Shown here one piece after another: positions 1 through 10,764 of a stretch of DNA of 64,000 nucleotides. The notes under the pieces are model-generated. The model searched no databases. It saw only the letters and a list, made by a program, of their open reading frames with translations, and had not been told where the DNA came from. Numbering within the stretch: position 1 is the first letter of the stretch; every line of letters begins with the position of its first letter. Source of the DNA: Vesta saturnalis (taxonomy: Eukaryota > Arthropoda > Insecta > Coleoptera > Lampyridae); contig JARFJB010002009.1 of assembly GCA_036346205.1 (NCBI GenBank), positions 1,282,501 through 1,346,500 on the forward strand, written 5' to 3'. Both the position numbers and the translations under genes were made by a program.

Positions 1-1010
1 TTAAAATTCACACATTCAATTCAAAATATGCAGGAATGCCCGGTACTTCTTGACACGAAAAAGCATGTCTGAAGTTTTCAAATGCACTAATGTCAATACT
101 TCGACAAACGTTTGTTACCCTCTGACGTAGATCCAAAATAGAAGCAGGTTCCGTCCCAAACGCCTTTTGGTTTGAACAGCGCCACAAGCACAAAGCGGTC
201 AAATCAGGTGACTGAGTAGGCCATTCCCTCGGACCCCGACTACCAATCCAGCAACCACGAAAATTAGTGTATATAACTACATGCGTTCCTGGAATAATGG
301 TGAGGAGCTCCATCCTGCTGAAACATATTCCTATAAAGAACCTATTTGGATTCTCCTCAATAATTTCAGTGATAACGGCATCAATATCATTTTCAATGAA
401 TAGACGCCCCATTACATGATATCCCAATACTCCTGGCCAAACACTAATTCTCTGTGGACACTGGTTGTAGGTTTTCCGAGAAATGTGATGGTTTGTATCA
501 CTTCCACAGATAATTTGGTCTATGGACATTCCCACTTAATTAAACATTATATACATTACCATGTATATTGGTCGTTAAAACAGCTATTGTGAAGATAGGT
601 AGGATGTCTCACAATTCTTTACGTGATATTTGTGCAGTATTCTACTTTTCGATCTAGGCCATCTTCAGTTAACTTTTTTAAATTCTCCGCACAGTAGGAG
701 GAGAAACTTGACATGACATGTGTACTAGATTGTTGGGGATTGACTGCCATTTCACCAATAATCTTAATCTGTTTTTCTTCCGGGATAAGCTAACGACCTG
801 GTGACTTTTTATTATCCACACTACCAGTACCTGTGAATTTAGTTATAAGTTCCCTAATGTATTTTCTACAATTAGGGCGATCTGGAAAGCGGTCATTGAA
901 AATGCTTTCAGTCTAGTGACAAATACGCATTGTCCCATAAATAAAAACTGCTTCAATTTCCTCTTCTAATGGGCGAATATTAAACAGTGTAAGAACACTA
1001 ATTGAAACAT
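1..1010 (-). pseudogene. Tc1/mariner-superfamily (DD41D-like) transposase, decayed, truncated by window edge
   Basis: This is a cut-and-paste DNA transposase remnant. An open stretch of 175 codons (535 to 8) carries the C-terminal catalytic half. A tract reading WIGSRGPREWP, then SPDLTAL, matches the segment before the third catalytic acid in this family, but the LDFFLWG-type motif that should follow is damaged and the third acid is lost. The second catalytic acid lies in a QDGAP-HHYS tract near 300-320 in another frame, so a frameshift separates the two. Further upstream (about 800-1,000) reading frames give RFPDRP and TGSVDN, typical of the N-terminal helix-turn-helix. Frameshifts and stops break the gene. 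The C-terminal stop lies near position 8 and the left terminal repeat is outside the window. The family assignment is secure; the exact subfamily is inferred. Confidence 0.8.
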
Positions 1011-1564
1011 AAAGCACTGTCAAAAACTGAACAAAAACAATACAAATAATGGGACTCTTTCCTGTATGACATGTATAGACATTTAGGTTTCATAAAAGAA
1101 AGCTCACAATACAATTATTAATTTAGAAGACAGTTCGAAAGTGTTGAATTTCCTAGATTTACCTGTTCGTTTACTGCTTTATACTGAGGGTCTATTAAGT
1201 GCCTTTCATACTCTTCTAAATAGTCACGTTCTTCTTTCTTGTCACAAATGTTTAGGATTTCTGGTTCTGTTTGGTGTGTATTTTTCTTTTGTAGTATGCT
1301 CATGCTCATGTGTTAGTATTTACTTATTGTTAGATTATGTTACTTATTTGTGGACTGTTCAGGAGTCCTCTTCAGCCCTGGTCATTCCTTGTTGTTGTGT
1401 TGCAGTGTTTGGTGTTATTGTATGTTGTACAATCATGAGGTGTGGTTATTTTGGGGGTAAAAAAAAGAAAAAATTATTTAAGTTTTATTGAGTAATGAAT
1501 GTGTTAATGGGTTAAGTGTGCATGGTGGTTGTGGTGTGTGTAGCGTGGTTGGTGTGCTTATATT
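1011..1564. other. Unassigned spacer with two overlapping short ORFs
   Basis: A minus-strand 63-codon frame (1,309 to 1,118) contains a charged stretch with two adjacent glutamates, vaguely like the tail of some retroelement proteins, but with no diagnostic motif. The plus-strand 116-codon frame (1,141-1,491) is hydrophobic and cysteine-rich and overlaps it. Neither has support as a real gene. Confidence 0.3.
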
Positions 1565-2682
1565 CGTTTGACTTAGTCGGTTGATTAACGTAGGGTGGTT
1601 CAATCATTTGATTTGCTTAATTACCACAAATTTATGCTGTCATTTTCGCTTAACGTAAATAATAAAAATGCAATGTAACACTAATAAAATAATCTCGGAC
1701 GCCAAGTTATTTTTTAATAATGCTCGAATAACTAAACCGAGGTTTACAATAATAAAATTGTATCAAAATGTATAAAAATAAAATATATACAAACAATGAT
1801 TATTAATAGTTAAAATGATAGGGTTAAATAAAATATATCTTAAAAATAGCCTTAAATTACTAAAAAATCATTAAACATTAAATACCTGTTCGTAAAATTT
1901 TGTACACAAACTTTTTAATAACCTCTGGTATCTAAACGATTACGGAAATGTCAACCAAGGTGATGTCATCTTTGCACCAATATTGCACAATATCTCGAAA
2001 TAATACTTTACGTTGTAAACCACACCCAAAAATGGAATTTTCCTTGTTATAAATTTGTCTTCTTAAAATTGAATAAACCAATATTTATTGCATTCTTTTG
2101 AAGGTTCAAAATAAATAATGGAATCCACATTCAGATCTGCATTAAAAGCAAAACGCCATCATAAAATGAAAGCCTACATAACAGTAGAATTAATTGTGCA
2201 ATCAAAAGCGGTAAAATTAAGTGTGAAAGTAAAAAAAAAGAAAGTACCTAAAAAGAGCAAATGTTTTAATTTTTAGTATAATGCGTTAAAATATATCTTA
2301 CCATTAAATCAATGGCACTTTTCACAAATTTAGGGGGAAACCCAAAAAAAGCTTCCTGCATCTAACGGCGTACCACAAGAAGTGCACAAAATGGACTCTC
2401 AGGATATCTGGTGATATAGCCGTGCGCGGAAAATTTGCGCAAAGAATTAAGTCAACGATGACTCATTGCGCGAAAATATTGAGCAGAAAAAATAATTTAA
2501 AGAAGTGCGAGTACAAACCTTTAAGAAGATATGCACTTAAGTTACACCACAATGCAAATTAAGTTGCCTACATCATACTTAAAAATCATTAATAAATAAA
2601 ATTTTTATTATATTTACAACTAAATGAACGAAGACATAAATTACGGTATATTTTAATACAACTCAAAATGGGTTGTTACAAC
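1565..2682 (-). repeat. Dispersed repeat N, copy 1 (inverted relative to copy 2)
   Basis: This AT-rich block is homologous to the reverse complement of 52,452-53,535 along most of its length, with roughly three quarters of bases matching by eye. Well-conserved anchors are CTCGGACGCCAAGTTATTTTT near 1,695, a GGTTCAATC-TTTGATTTGCTT tract near 1,600, the AATGGCACTTT tract near 2,310 and the AACTCAAAAxGGGTTGTTACA end near 2,665. In the orientation of copy 2 it starts TGTAACAACCC, which resembles an LTR start, and TGGCGTCCGAGAT could be a primer-binding site. That LTR reading is inference; no coding sequence is attached. Confidence 0.7.
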
Positions 2683-3718
2683 ACAAATAAATGTGTATAA
2701 AACATACACCACTAGGAAAACCGTGAGGCTATGTCTGCAGCTTTAATTCATTTAATAACAAATCACGTTTAAGGTATTTCGAAAATGAACGATTGTCTAT
2801 ATATCCAGGGTTCCATTATGAATTAATCAAAAATTACAGACTCACCAATATTTTGTTGGTATATAGGAGTACTCGAGTGTCCTATTTGACTTAAATTTAA
2901 TGTTCTTTTAGAGAAAATCGAGACGATTTTGAAGTTATTTTCCAACGGGCTATCGTACACCCTTGTCCCGCATTCGATAGTTAGTAAGGAGGAACTGCTA
3001 ACCATTACTCATAACTCCGCGTGTAAGTGTGCATCTCATGTACAGGTGAACAATCCGCTACAGCACTAACCTGAAGAAGCGACGAAAGGACCAAAACCAA
3101 AACCGTACGAAGAACCTAGAGAATCAAATATTTTAGATACGAGCAGATTGAGAAGTAAAACAATTGTAAATAGTTAAATATTCACCGGAAAAGGTGTACC
3201 ATTGTTAAGAAAATTTTTACTCCCCTCCTGTTTAGGCGAGAAGTATATGTTTGTTAAGAAACTTTAGAACCGTATAAAACGAAAACTAAATTACTTAGTA
3301 TAGTTTTTTCCACATGTTGAGATTGTAAAATCCAGCGTCATGCTGTATGCAGCTTGATCAAATAAATTTTATAAAACTTGTTATGTGCAAATTTGTACTT
3401 TGTCCTCTAACTTACCGTAACAGAGAAGATATCCTTACGGCTGCCAGAAAGCTCAGTCAAAGTAGAGAAGTGAGATGGGTTCTGCAATGACGCAGGTGGC
3501 ACCTAAAAGCTTAAAAGAGAAGGGAGGGCGTCAGCTAGAATGATTGACAGCCAGCCCTAAATAAACGGAGAGAATTAGTCATTTTCCTAGCTAAGCAACG
3601 AATGTAAGGAAAGATCTGGGCAGTAAAAGAAATGGTGACAAGATAGAATGTACCAAAACACAAGTAATATATTAATACCAATATCACATAAACGTAGTAT
3701 ATAGCTTTTAAATATGTA
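2683..3718. other. Intergenic, nothing recognised
   Basis: AT-rich sequence without convincing ORFs. A short 60-codon minus-strand frame (3,005-2,823) has no recognisable motif. Confidence 0.5.
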
Positions 3719-3720
3719 TA

Positions 3721-4309
3721 CAGGGTGGCGCATTAGTGTGACAAAGTCCCATATCTCCTTTATTTAAAGAGATACAAAAAAAATAAATACAAAAGTTGTA
3801 AGATATGTTCTGGTGCATGTTCCAAAAATATTTTTAATTATACAGGGTAGATCATAAAAGCTTAGAAGTAATTTTAATTTTTTTTTTTAAGAAAACCATA
3901 TATATTATTACATATTTAGATTCTACATACAATTTTAGACACATTTTATGTATAATGTCCTATACCTAAGTCTAACCGTTTTTGACAAATTTCAAATTTT
4001 TTGTCAAAAATGACGTTTGCAGGCCAAAACATGGGTGGAAATATTTTCTAAACGAAGCTTTTATCAATTAGTTATGGTTGGTTTCCTTCAAAATGGGGAC
4101 CTACTCTAATGAGCTGTATTGATATTTTTGTAATACATTCATACAGGGTGATCAAAAATGGACAATAAAGAGTACATTAAAAAATAAGAGTGTATATTCC
4201 AAAAATTTGGTTTTTGAAATAATGACAATTTAACATTTTTTTTATTGTAAAAAGGCTATACGGCTTTCAAGTTTCGTTGTTAGTTGACCGTGACGGCGAG
4301 GCGTGGCAT
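3721..4309 (+). repeat. Left terminal inverted repeat (~590 bp)
   Basis: Pairs with 5,694-6,358. It is much longer than the tens of bases usual for mariner. It contains the outer end (3,721), a middle end (3,843) and an inner end (4,144), and finishes at the ACTAACAAC/GTTGTTAGT and CGTGACGGCG tract near 4,280-4,305. Confidence 0.9.
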
Positions 4310-4426
4310 GTAAAAATAATAGAGATCATCAGAAACGTCATTATTTATCGTCAGTTGATAATTTTTGTGATGCATTAGTGTATTTTACAGCAAATTGATT
4401 AAAAACTTGAATTAAAATTGTAAATA

Positions 4427-5477
4427 ATGAATTTTTCGCAAGCCGTGATGTTTGATATGATTTTTGTTTTGGGAGCTAGTGATAAGAATACGCTCTTGGC
4501 AAGAAGACTGTATCAACAACGGTTTCCAGAGAGACGGCAACCTGAAAGAAGGGCATTTGAAAAGCTTTTGGAGTGTTTTGAAGGAACTGGCAATGTGTTA
4601 TATGAAAAAAATACTAGGGAAAAACGTGCACAGACTGAGGAAAGTCAATTAAATGTACTATTAACAGTTACCGGAAATCCATATATTGGACAACGACCCA
4701 TTTCTCAGCAGGTTGGTGTTGAACGACGTACGGTACAGCGGATGTTGACCTCTCAAAGATGCACCCCTATCACATTCAACTACTTCAAGAGTTGGTTCCG
4801 TAAGATTATCAAAGACGACGGGAATTTTGTCAATGGGCTCAAAACAAAATAAACCAACAAAGAAATTTTGTTCATTTGATTTTATTTACAGATGAGGCCA
4901 CATTTCACAGAAACGGAAGTGTAAACAGACAAAATTTTCATTACTATTCTACCGAAAATCCACATTTTGTAAGATATACTTCTCAAACTAGATGGTCTTT
5001 AAATGTTTGGGGAGGTAATTATGTAATTGGACCATATTTTTTTGATCAACGAGTAACAGGGGAACTATACTTAGACTTTCTGCAAAACCATCTACCTAAT
5101 TTGTTGCGTCAAGTGCCACAGGATACGCAACATGAAATGTGGTTTCTTCATGATGGGGCCCCAGTACATCATACAGGTCCGATAATAACTTTTTTAAATG
5201 CCAGATATCCAGAATGTAGGATTGGGAGGGAAGGGCATGTTGCTTGGCCTGCTAGATCCCAGATCTTACTAAAATGGACTTTAGCATATGGGGGTATGTC
5301 AAAGAGCAGGTTTATAAAATACTGCCTACAACAAAGGAAGACATGAAGATTAGGATTAGAAACTGTTTTCAAAACATTAGTGTTAAAATGTGTAGAAATT
5401 TAAGCATCGAATTTGAGAGACGTATTGCATTGTGTATTCAAGAAAGAGGCGGACATTTCGAACAACTTATTAGGTAG
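4427..5477 (+). pseudogene. DD41D transposase pseudogene
   Basis: This encodes a cut-and-paste transposase of the IS630/Tc1/mariner superfamily, broken into three frames. The first part (from the ATG at 4,427, reading MNFSQAVMFDMIFVLGA) holds a helix-turn-helix with RFPERRQPERRAFEKLL at about residues 32-48 and a second one, RPISQQVGVERRTVQRML, near residues 88-106. A frameshift near 4,775 and an in-frame TAA at about 4,801 separate it from the catalytic part. The first catalytic aspartate is in LFTDEATF (codon at 4,891), then WSLNVWGG; the second is in HDGAP (5,152). A one-base deletion near 5,258 shifts the frame before the third, in MDFSIWG (5,277). Correcting for that base leaves 41 residues between the second and third. 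The C-terminus continues to 5,477. An intact family member would be about 345 residues. Confidence 0.92.
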
Positions 5478-5693
5478 TACGTATTTGACGTGTTTCTAGT
5501 ACTTTTATCTGTATAATTAGTTACAGGTTTAGTTACATTAGAGGTGTTAAGTTTATGATTAGGATTAGGACATAATTTGTTGAATCAAAAAAAATATTGT
5601 CTTTACCTTAAGTTCGTTTAATAAAATAATTACTTACATGGGGTTCAATAAATTGTAATATTTCGATCTGAAGTGCTCGATTTTTTTTGTTTC

Positions 5694-6355
5694 GTTGCGC
5701 CCCGCCGTCACGGCCAACTAACAACAAAACTTGAAAGCCGTATAGCCTTTTTACAATAAAAAAATGTTAAATTGTCATTATTTCAAAAACTACAATTTTT
5801 TGGAATATACACTCTTATACAAAGTCACCCTTATATTTAATGCTAAATAAGATAGAATTAAAAAAATAGGGGGTTTCCATTTAAAAAAAATGACTTCATA
5901 GGTTTTTTTTAATCTACTTTTTATTGTCAATTTTTGATCACGCTGTATGAATGTATTACAAAAATATCAATACAGCCCATTAGAGTAGGTCCCCATTTCC
6001 AAGGAAACCAACCATAACTAATTGATAAAGGCTTCGTTTAGAAAAGATTTTCACCTATGTTTTGACCTGCAAAACTCATTTTTGACAAGAAATTTGAAAT
6101 TTGTCAAAAACGGTTAGACTTAGGTATAGGACATTATACATAAAATGTGTATGTAGAATCTAAATATGTAATAATATATAGGGTTTTCTATTTAAAAAAA
6201 AATTTTAAATTACTTCTAAGCTTTTATGATCTACCCTGTATAATTAAAAACATTTTTGGAATATGCACCGGAACATATCTTACAACTTTTGTATTTATTT
6301 TTTTTATCTCTTTAAATAAAGGAGATATGGGACTTTCTCACACTAATGCGCCACG

Positions 6356-6358
<3 letters not shown>
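5694..6358 (-). repeat. Right terminal inverted repeat (~665 bp)
   Basis: Inverse of 3,721-4,309, at about 90 percent identity by eye. It starts after the transposase with CGCCCCGCCGTCACGGCC and carries the matching inner (5,945), middle (6,238) and outer (6,358) ends. Confidence 0.9.

Positions 6359-6445
<87 letters not shown>
6359..6445. repeat. (TA)n microsatellite
   Basis: About 87 bp of nearly pure TA with one phase shift. It directly follows the right end of the transposon, so the element appears to have inserted into or next to the TA run. Confidence 0.98.
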
Positions 6446-6450
<5 letters not shown>

Positions 6451-7037
6451 GTATCTTCTTCAAAGCTAGATTATGATAAATCATAGATATTAAGATTTAA
6501 ACAGCCACAGTAGGTGTAATTTATGGATTTCTAATTGTAGAGGCACATTAAAATATTACAGTATACATACAATCTTTTATGCAAAGCAGTCAATTGCACA
6601 TTTCAATGCAAAAGAGGCAATTTACAATTAAACAGTAATAACTTACCAACCGCACAGCCGAATGCATTCAGTTGTACAGTTTTACTATTTCTACAGTTTA
6701 AAAACATGAAATATAAATCGGCATTGTAGCCATTTACCCCAACACACACTAAACAAATTAATGTACAGTTGAATAGTTAGTGAAGTACACAATTAACTGT
6801 TTATCAATTCAATCAACATATGTCTGTACAATCTTACACAATGTAACAATACATAATGTAATCCATAACTTATCTTTCAATATCCAGGTAGCTTGTCCTG
6901 AAGATTCAATGCAACTACCAAATGTTTACCAGTTATTCATCACCAGGTATTGCAGTCTGCAACAGGTATCTTGCTAATATGTATGAAGTAAAACGCCCTT
7001 AATAGGCAAAATGTAGCTATACCCAACTTATACATAG
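6446..7037. other. Intergenic, nothing recognised
   Basis: AT-rich sequence. The 65-codon frame 6,780-6,977 has no motif. Confidence 0.5.
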
Positions 7038-7242
7038 AGTATGTATCACGTATAAGACAACGCATATCCAAGTATGTAGAATGTATAAGACATCGTATAT
7101 CCCAGTATGCACAACGTATAAGACAAAGTATATACCAGTATGTACAACGTATAGGACAAAGTATATCCCAGTATGTACAACGTATAGGACAAAGTATATC
7201 CCAGTATGTACAACGTATAAGACAAGGTATATCCCAGTATGT
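7038..7242. repeat. 33-bp tandem repeat, six copies
   Basis: Units begin with AGTATGTA at 7,038, 7,071, 7,104, 7,137, 7,170 and 7,203, with a partial unit at 7,236. Each contains ACGTATAAGACAA or a close variant, then GTATATCCC. The later units are nearly identical and the first two more diverged. Confidence 0.95.
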
Positions 7243-7529
7243 TAGTTAATTATCGAACTCCAGATATGTTGATGACTGTAGCATGTATTTCCTATTAATC
7301 CGATAGAGTCGCATGTACTAAACGGTTGCAGAATGCCAGTACATATTTAGAAAAATGATTTTAAGACCGATATAACTCGATGGGCTAAATACGTTCAGAA
7401 ACTTCATTTTTCTTTAGAAAGATACATAATATCTGCTTCGCCAACAACCAAAACAGGAAGAGAGCATGCAAGTCACTTATCGCTCAGATGTCAATCGGCT
7501 GTGAACCAGTGCCTCCAAAACATAAGGTT

Positions 7530-7760
7530 GAATGCAACGTATGAGTGACCATCAATAATTTTAACAATTAATACCGAAATTTATTTACTTGAGAAAAGTA
7601 ATATTTTCAAGAAACTACAAAGAGACGAAATTATAGCAATGCAGCTACTTTTAGAAAAATAGTGTATTCAAGAAAATGCTAGCAAAACAGTAATAATCCA
7701 GAGATTTTAACAGGTCGAAAAACTGATTAAATCGTGCAGCGTAGGTAACGAATGTAACAA
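7530..7760 (+). repeat. Dispersed repeat P, copy 1
   Basis: Homologous in the same orientation to 22,345-22,535. Shared anchors are TGACCATCAA, the AAAAGTAATAT tract, GATTTTAACAG and TAACGAATGTAAC. It has no coding potential; the class is unknown. Confidence 0.6.
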
Positions 7761-8139
7761 GTTACAGCAAGAAATTTTCTCAAACATGTGACGAATTTTT
7801 CGTCAAAAAATGGCGTCGATGAAAACCAAAAAGAAAGTCACTTGATGCCTTTATTATTGTCATATTTCACAACTCGTGCCCAAGTAAAGTGTGTTGCTTA
7901 CCAACAGGCATAAGAAATTCTATAATTTCAACAGAACGCAAATTCACTAAGTTGGCATGTTACAATGTTGCCAAGTTTTATTTTGAACGTGTCACAAAAG
8001 CGGTTGCTTAAGAGTATAGTATACTGTGATAATAGATTGGAAGATAGTGACAATATTTTATAAACCATAGACTAATTTCTGTCCTTTCGAAAGTAATATT
8101 TTGAGTATGCAATGCGTAAAATAAAGTAGTACTTCAAGT
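7761..8139. other. Intergenic, nothing recognised
   Basis: No ORF or repeat identified in this stretch. Confidence 0.5.
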
Positions 8140-8660
8140 GCATGTGTGCGTGTGTGGATGTATTTTTGTATCCACCATAAATTCAGAACAATAAATCGCA
8201 CGTAGCTGAAATTTCGTTTTAACGTTGATTTTATTTCTCTTGGAGTTGAGTATATCTTGAGAGAAATCCAGGGGCGAAAAGGGGGATTTATTAGGCGCTC
8301 TTTTTGATTTTTATCAAATATTTCTGAAACTGCTGCATGTTTCAAGTATATACGGTCATATAGATCCTAAAATTGGAAATTAATTATTAATTACGCAGTT
8401 TTTTGATAAGAGGTGTAATTTGGCGACAAGAAATTCCTAAGGTGGAATTTATGTGTTAGTTTAATTTTTTTTAATATATAAATAACGATTAACTTTATTT
8501 GATAATGACTTTTATTTATAAAATTTCTTAATACGAAGCCAAAGAAGATTTGTAATTTTTCCTCTTAGAATCTGTTTGTCTATTAACCTCTATATGACTA
8601 AGAGATTTAAACGTCAATCTGACATAGATTATTATTGTTGTTTTTGCAATGTTGCCTATT
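8140..8660 (+). repeat. Module M, copy A (beside a short GT tract)
   Basis: Conserved non-coding module that begins right after a GTGTGCGTGTGTGG tract (8,143-8,158). Anchors are ATCCACxATAA-TCAGAAC, GAGAAATCCAG, TATCAAATATTTCT and TTTTTTGATAAGA-GTGTAATTTGGCG. The same anchors occur at 50,113-50,400 (+), 46,640-46,985 (-) and 28,430-28,906 plus 31,114-31,337 (-). A tract near 8,580-8,660 matches 28,500-28,600 in reverse. Confidence 0.75.
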
Positions 8661-9553
8661 TTCATTACAACAAGGGTTGTATAGCTATCCTAAAAAATTG
8701 CATTATTTCATCTCTTTTAATTTCCACTTTGTAGGGGGCAAGTCGACTGTTGTTACACATCATATATTTTTAGAACATCTCCGCTTGTATCGCACAGACA
8801 ATGCTCTAACCGATACAATTCATTTGATTAAAAAATGTGAAACGGAAAAGGCTAACAAAATGGAGCTCTCCCATTCACTATATAAATAATTTTTCTTCTA
8901 AACATTCTTAGTTGGCATTGTTATACGTTTTTCCGTACAGAATTTCCAAATTACAAGTTTTTGTGAGTGGTTTCCGCAACTAAATTGTTTGGATATTGTT
9001 ACACTCAAAATTCGAGTGTATTTGATTGAACATAAACACATATTTCTGTATAAAACAATATTGATGAAAACCAATATGGTGTAAGATGACACTTCAAACT
9101 TCACTTTGATGGAATCTCATACCCCTTGTACCTCGTAGACATGATCAAATGGCAACTTCAACTGTCTTTAACAAGGCTTTAGTGAACTGAACCCACGCTA
9201 ATTATTGATTTAGATCAAATCTACATTTACATAGATTAACGAATTTAACTTACGTAAAAAGAAACACAATTAAAATTGCAATTTATACTAGAATTTTAGC
9301 GAACATTAGTTATAAGGATCTTTCCCGGACAAACACGTGTCAGAAAGGAGAAGAAAAATGAAAAATTATAAAACAAAATAAAGCCCTTTGGTTTATTTTA
9401 GGAATATTATGAAGTACTTAAATCAAAGCTTACTATCAATAAGTAAAACTAACTAATTAAGGATGAGAAATGCTCTAAGATATTTCCACGTATTTTGAGA
9501 TTCTTGGAAAGAGATCAAACGCAAGTTAAACGGCACTGTTCTCACAATTAAAA
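8661..9553. other. Intergenic, nothing recognised
   Basis: Two short frames (8,635-8,889 plus, 9,104-8,898 minus) show no domain and AT-driven composition. Confidence 0.5.
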
Positions 9554-9580
9554 ACACACACACGCACGCACGCACGCACG

Positions 9581-9633
<53 letters not shown>
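9554..9633. repeat. Compound microsatellite (CA)n (CGCA)n (TA)n
   Basis: About ten bases of CA, then about 20 bp of ACGC units, then about 50 bp of TA. Confidence 0.97.
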
Positions 9634-9637
<4 letters not shown>

Positions 9638-10705
9638 TTTGTAGTGAGGATCACTGAATTCTCTCAAATACAAACGTTGATTGAATTAAAATATTTTTTT
9701 CTCAGACTTGAACCTACAATCTGATTTGCTCTTTTTCCACTTGCCCCTTGCCTTTGAATATAAGTTTATATTCACAGCAGGATTTATTACCTGATTTTAA
9801 GCGGTCTTGTTAAAAACTTTATTATGGTTATTTAATGTAAAAATTAGGTTATATTATATTTTCTTATTTACTTATTTATGAATACTCGATAACTACTATT
9901 TCTGTAAAACTTTATATAATGTGCACACGTTTAGCTATATAACATTAGGCGTTATTTATATATTCCGTTTTATGTTCGTTTACCGAAAGTTACATTACGT
10001 CTATTTGTAAATGTTATTTTTATTACTCCGTAATTCCTCCATAGATCTCCACCAATTTAGAAATGAGATCTACCCCACTTGCTGCTTACTCCGTTACTCC
10101 GCCACCACCACCAACAACACAGGGATCTAGATATTTAGGTGTTCAACCATTGTAGTAAATTTGAATACAATCGCTTTTCAATTTTTGGAGTTATTGTGGT
10201 CGAAAGAAAATTAGATTTATCCCTCCCACTCCTTACCCCGCTGGTCAACCCTTGCAGACGATTATGATAACAAATGGCAAAATCAAAAGTGTGCGCTTGT
10301 TGAAACGTTACTTTCTGTTTAATGTAATTAAGTTTTTTAGTATAATTACGCGTAGTGCAAACCATGTTACGGGACAAACGTACAGTAGCACAATTAACCC
10401 GTTTACAAGTAAAGTGCATGTATTTCAACTAGTTCAGTTTATGGACCGAGGTTCTTACTAAAACAAAATTACTAGACAGCTCGTTGTCAAAAACGGGAAA
10501 TAATCTTCAGATTGGGGCCACCTGCTTGAAATTTTTAATCTAGAAAATTGAGCCATGTAACTCATGTAAGAGTTCTCCAAGATTTACTAAATGTGATATG
10601 ATTTTTTTCCCAAGCACTTGACTACTCTCAGATTCGAACTTTGGTACCTTCACTTACAATTCTGGCAACTTTACCGCATATCGCAATCGGCTCAAGTGCG
10701 AAAAC
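9634..10705. other. Intergenic, nothing recognised
   Basis: Contains a short CCACCACCACCAACAACA tract near 10,100. Overlapping frames at 10,135-10,461 on both strands lack motifs. Confidence 0.5.
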
Positions 10706-10764
10706 AGTCCTTCCCAGGACTAAGCCTGATGACGAGTCCGCTTCCGAAACGTAGCGCTATAAAA
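10706..10764 (+). ncRNA. Hammerhead-ribozyme-like motif
   Basis: The core strings CTGATGA (10,726-10,732) and GAAAC (10,746-10,750) lie in the order and spacing of a hammerhead ribozyme. They are preceded by a perfect 5-bp hairpin (AGTCC TTCCCA GGACT, 10,706-10,721) and followed by the palindrome TAGCGCTA. Hammerhead motifs of this sort are known from Penelope-like retroelements. Against it, the bases between the two core strings pair poorly as stem II and the usual G-C closing pair is missing. It is most likely a degenerate or retroelement-derived relic. Confidence 0.4.

Larger units (their letters stand above)
3721..6358 (+). mobile_element. Tc1/mariner-type DNA transposon, DD41D-like, with nested terminal inverted repeats
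   Basis: The element is bounded by CAGGGTGGCGCATTAGTG on the left and its near-perfect inverse (CACTAATGCGCCACGCTG) on the right, with TA on both sides (3,719-3,720 and 6,359-6,360), the target duplication expected of Tc1/mariner insertion. Total length is 2,638 bp. It encloses a broken transposase gene (4,427-5,477). Two further pairs of TA-flanked ends lie symmetrically inside: 3,843 with 6,238 (CAGGGTAGATCATAAAAG) and 4,144 with 5,945 (CAGGGTGATCAAAAA / inverse with one mismatch). The right end abuts a (TA)n run. Confidence 0.93.

Noticed and set aside
1141..1491. Hydrophobic 116-codon membrane-protein-like frame
   Set aside because: Overlaps an equally open minus-strand frame, AT-driven composition, ends in a poly-lysine A-run; no homology recognised.
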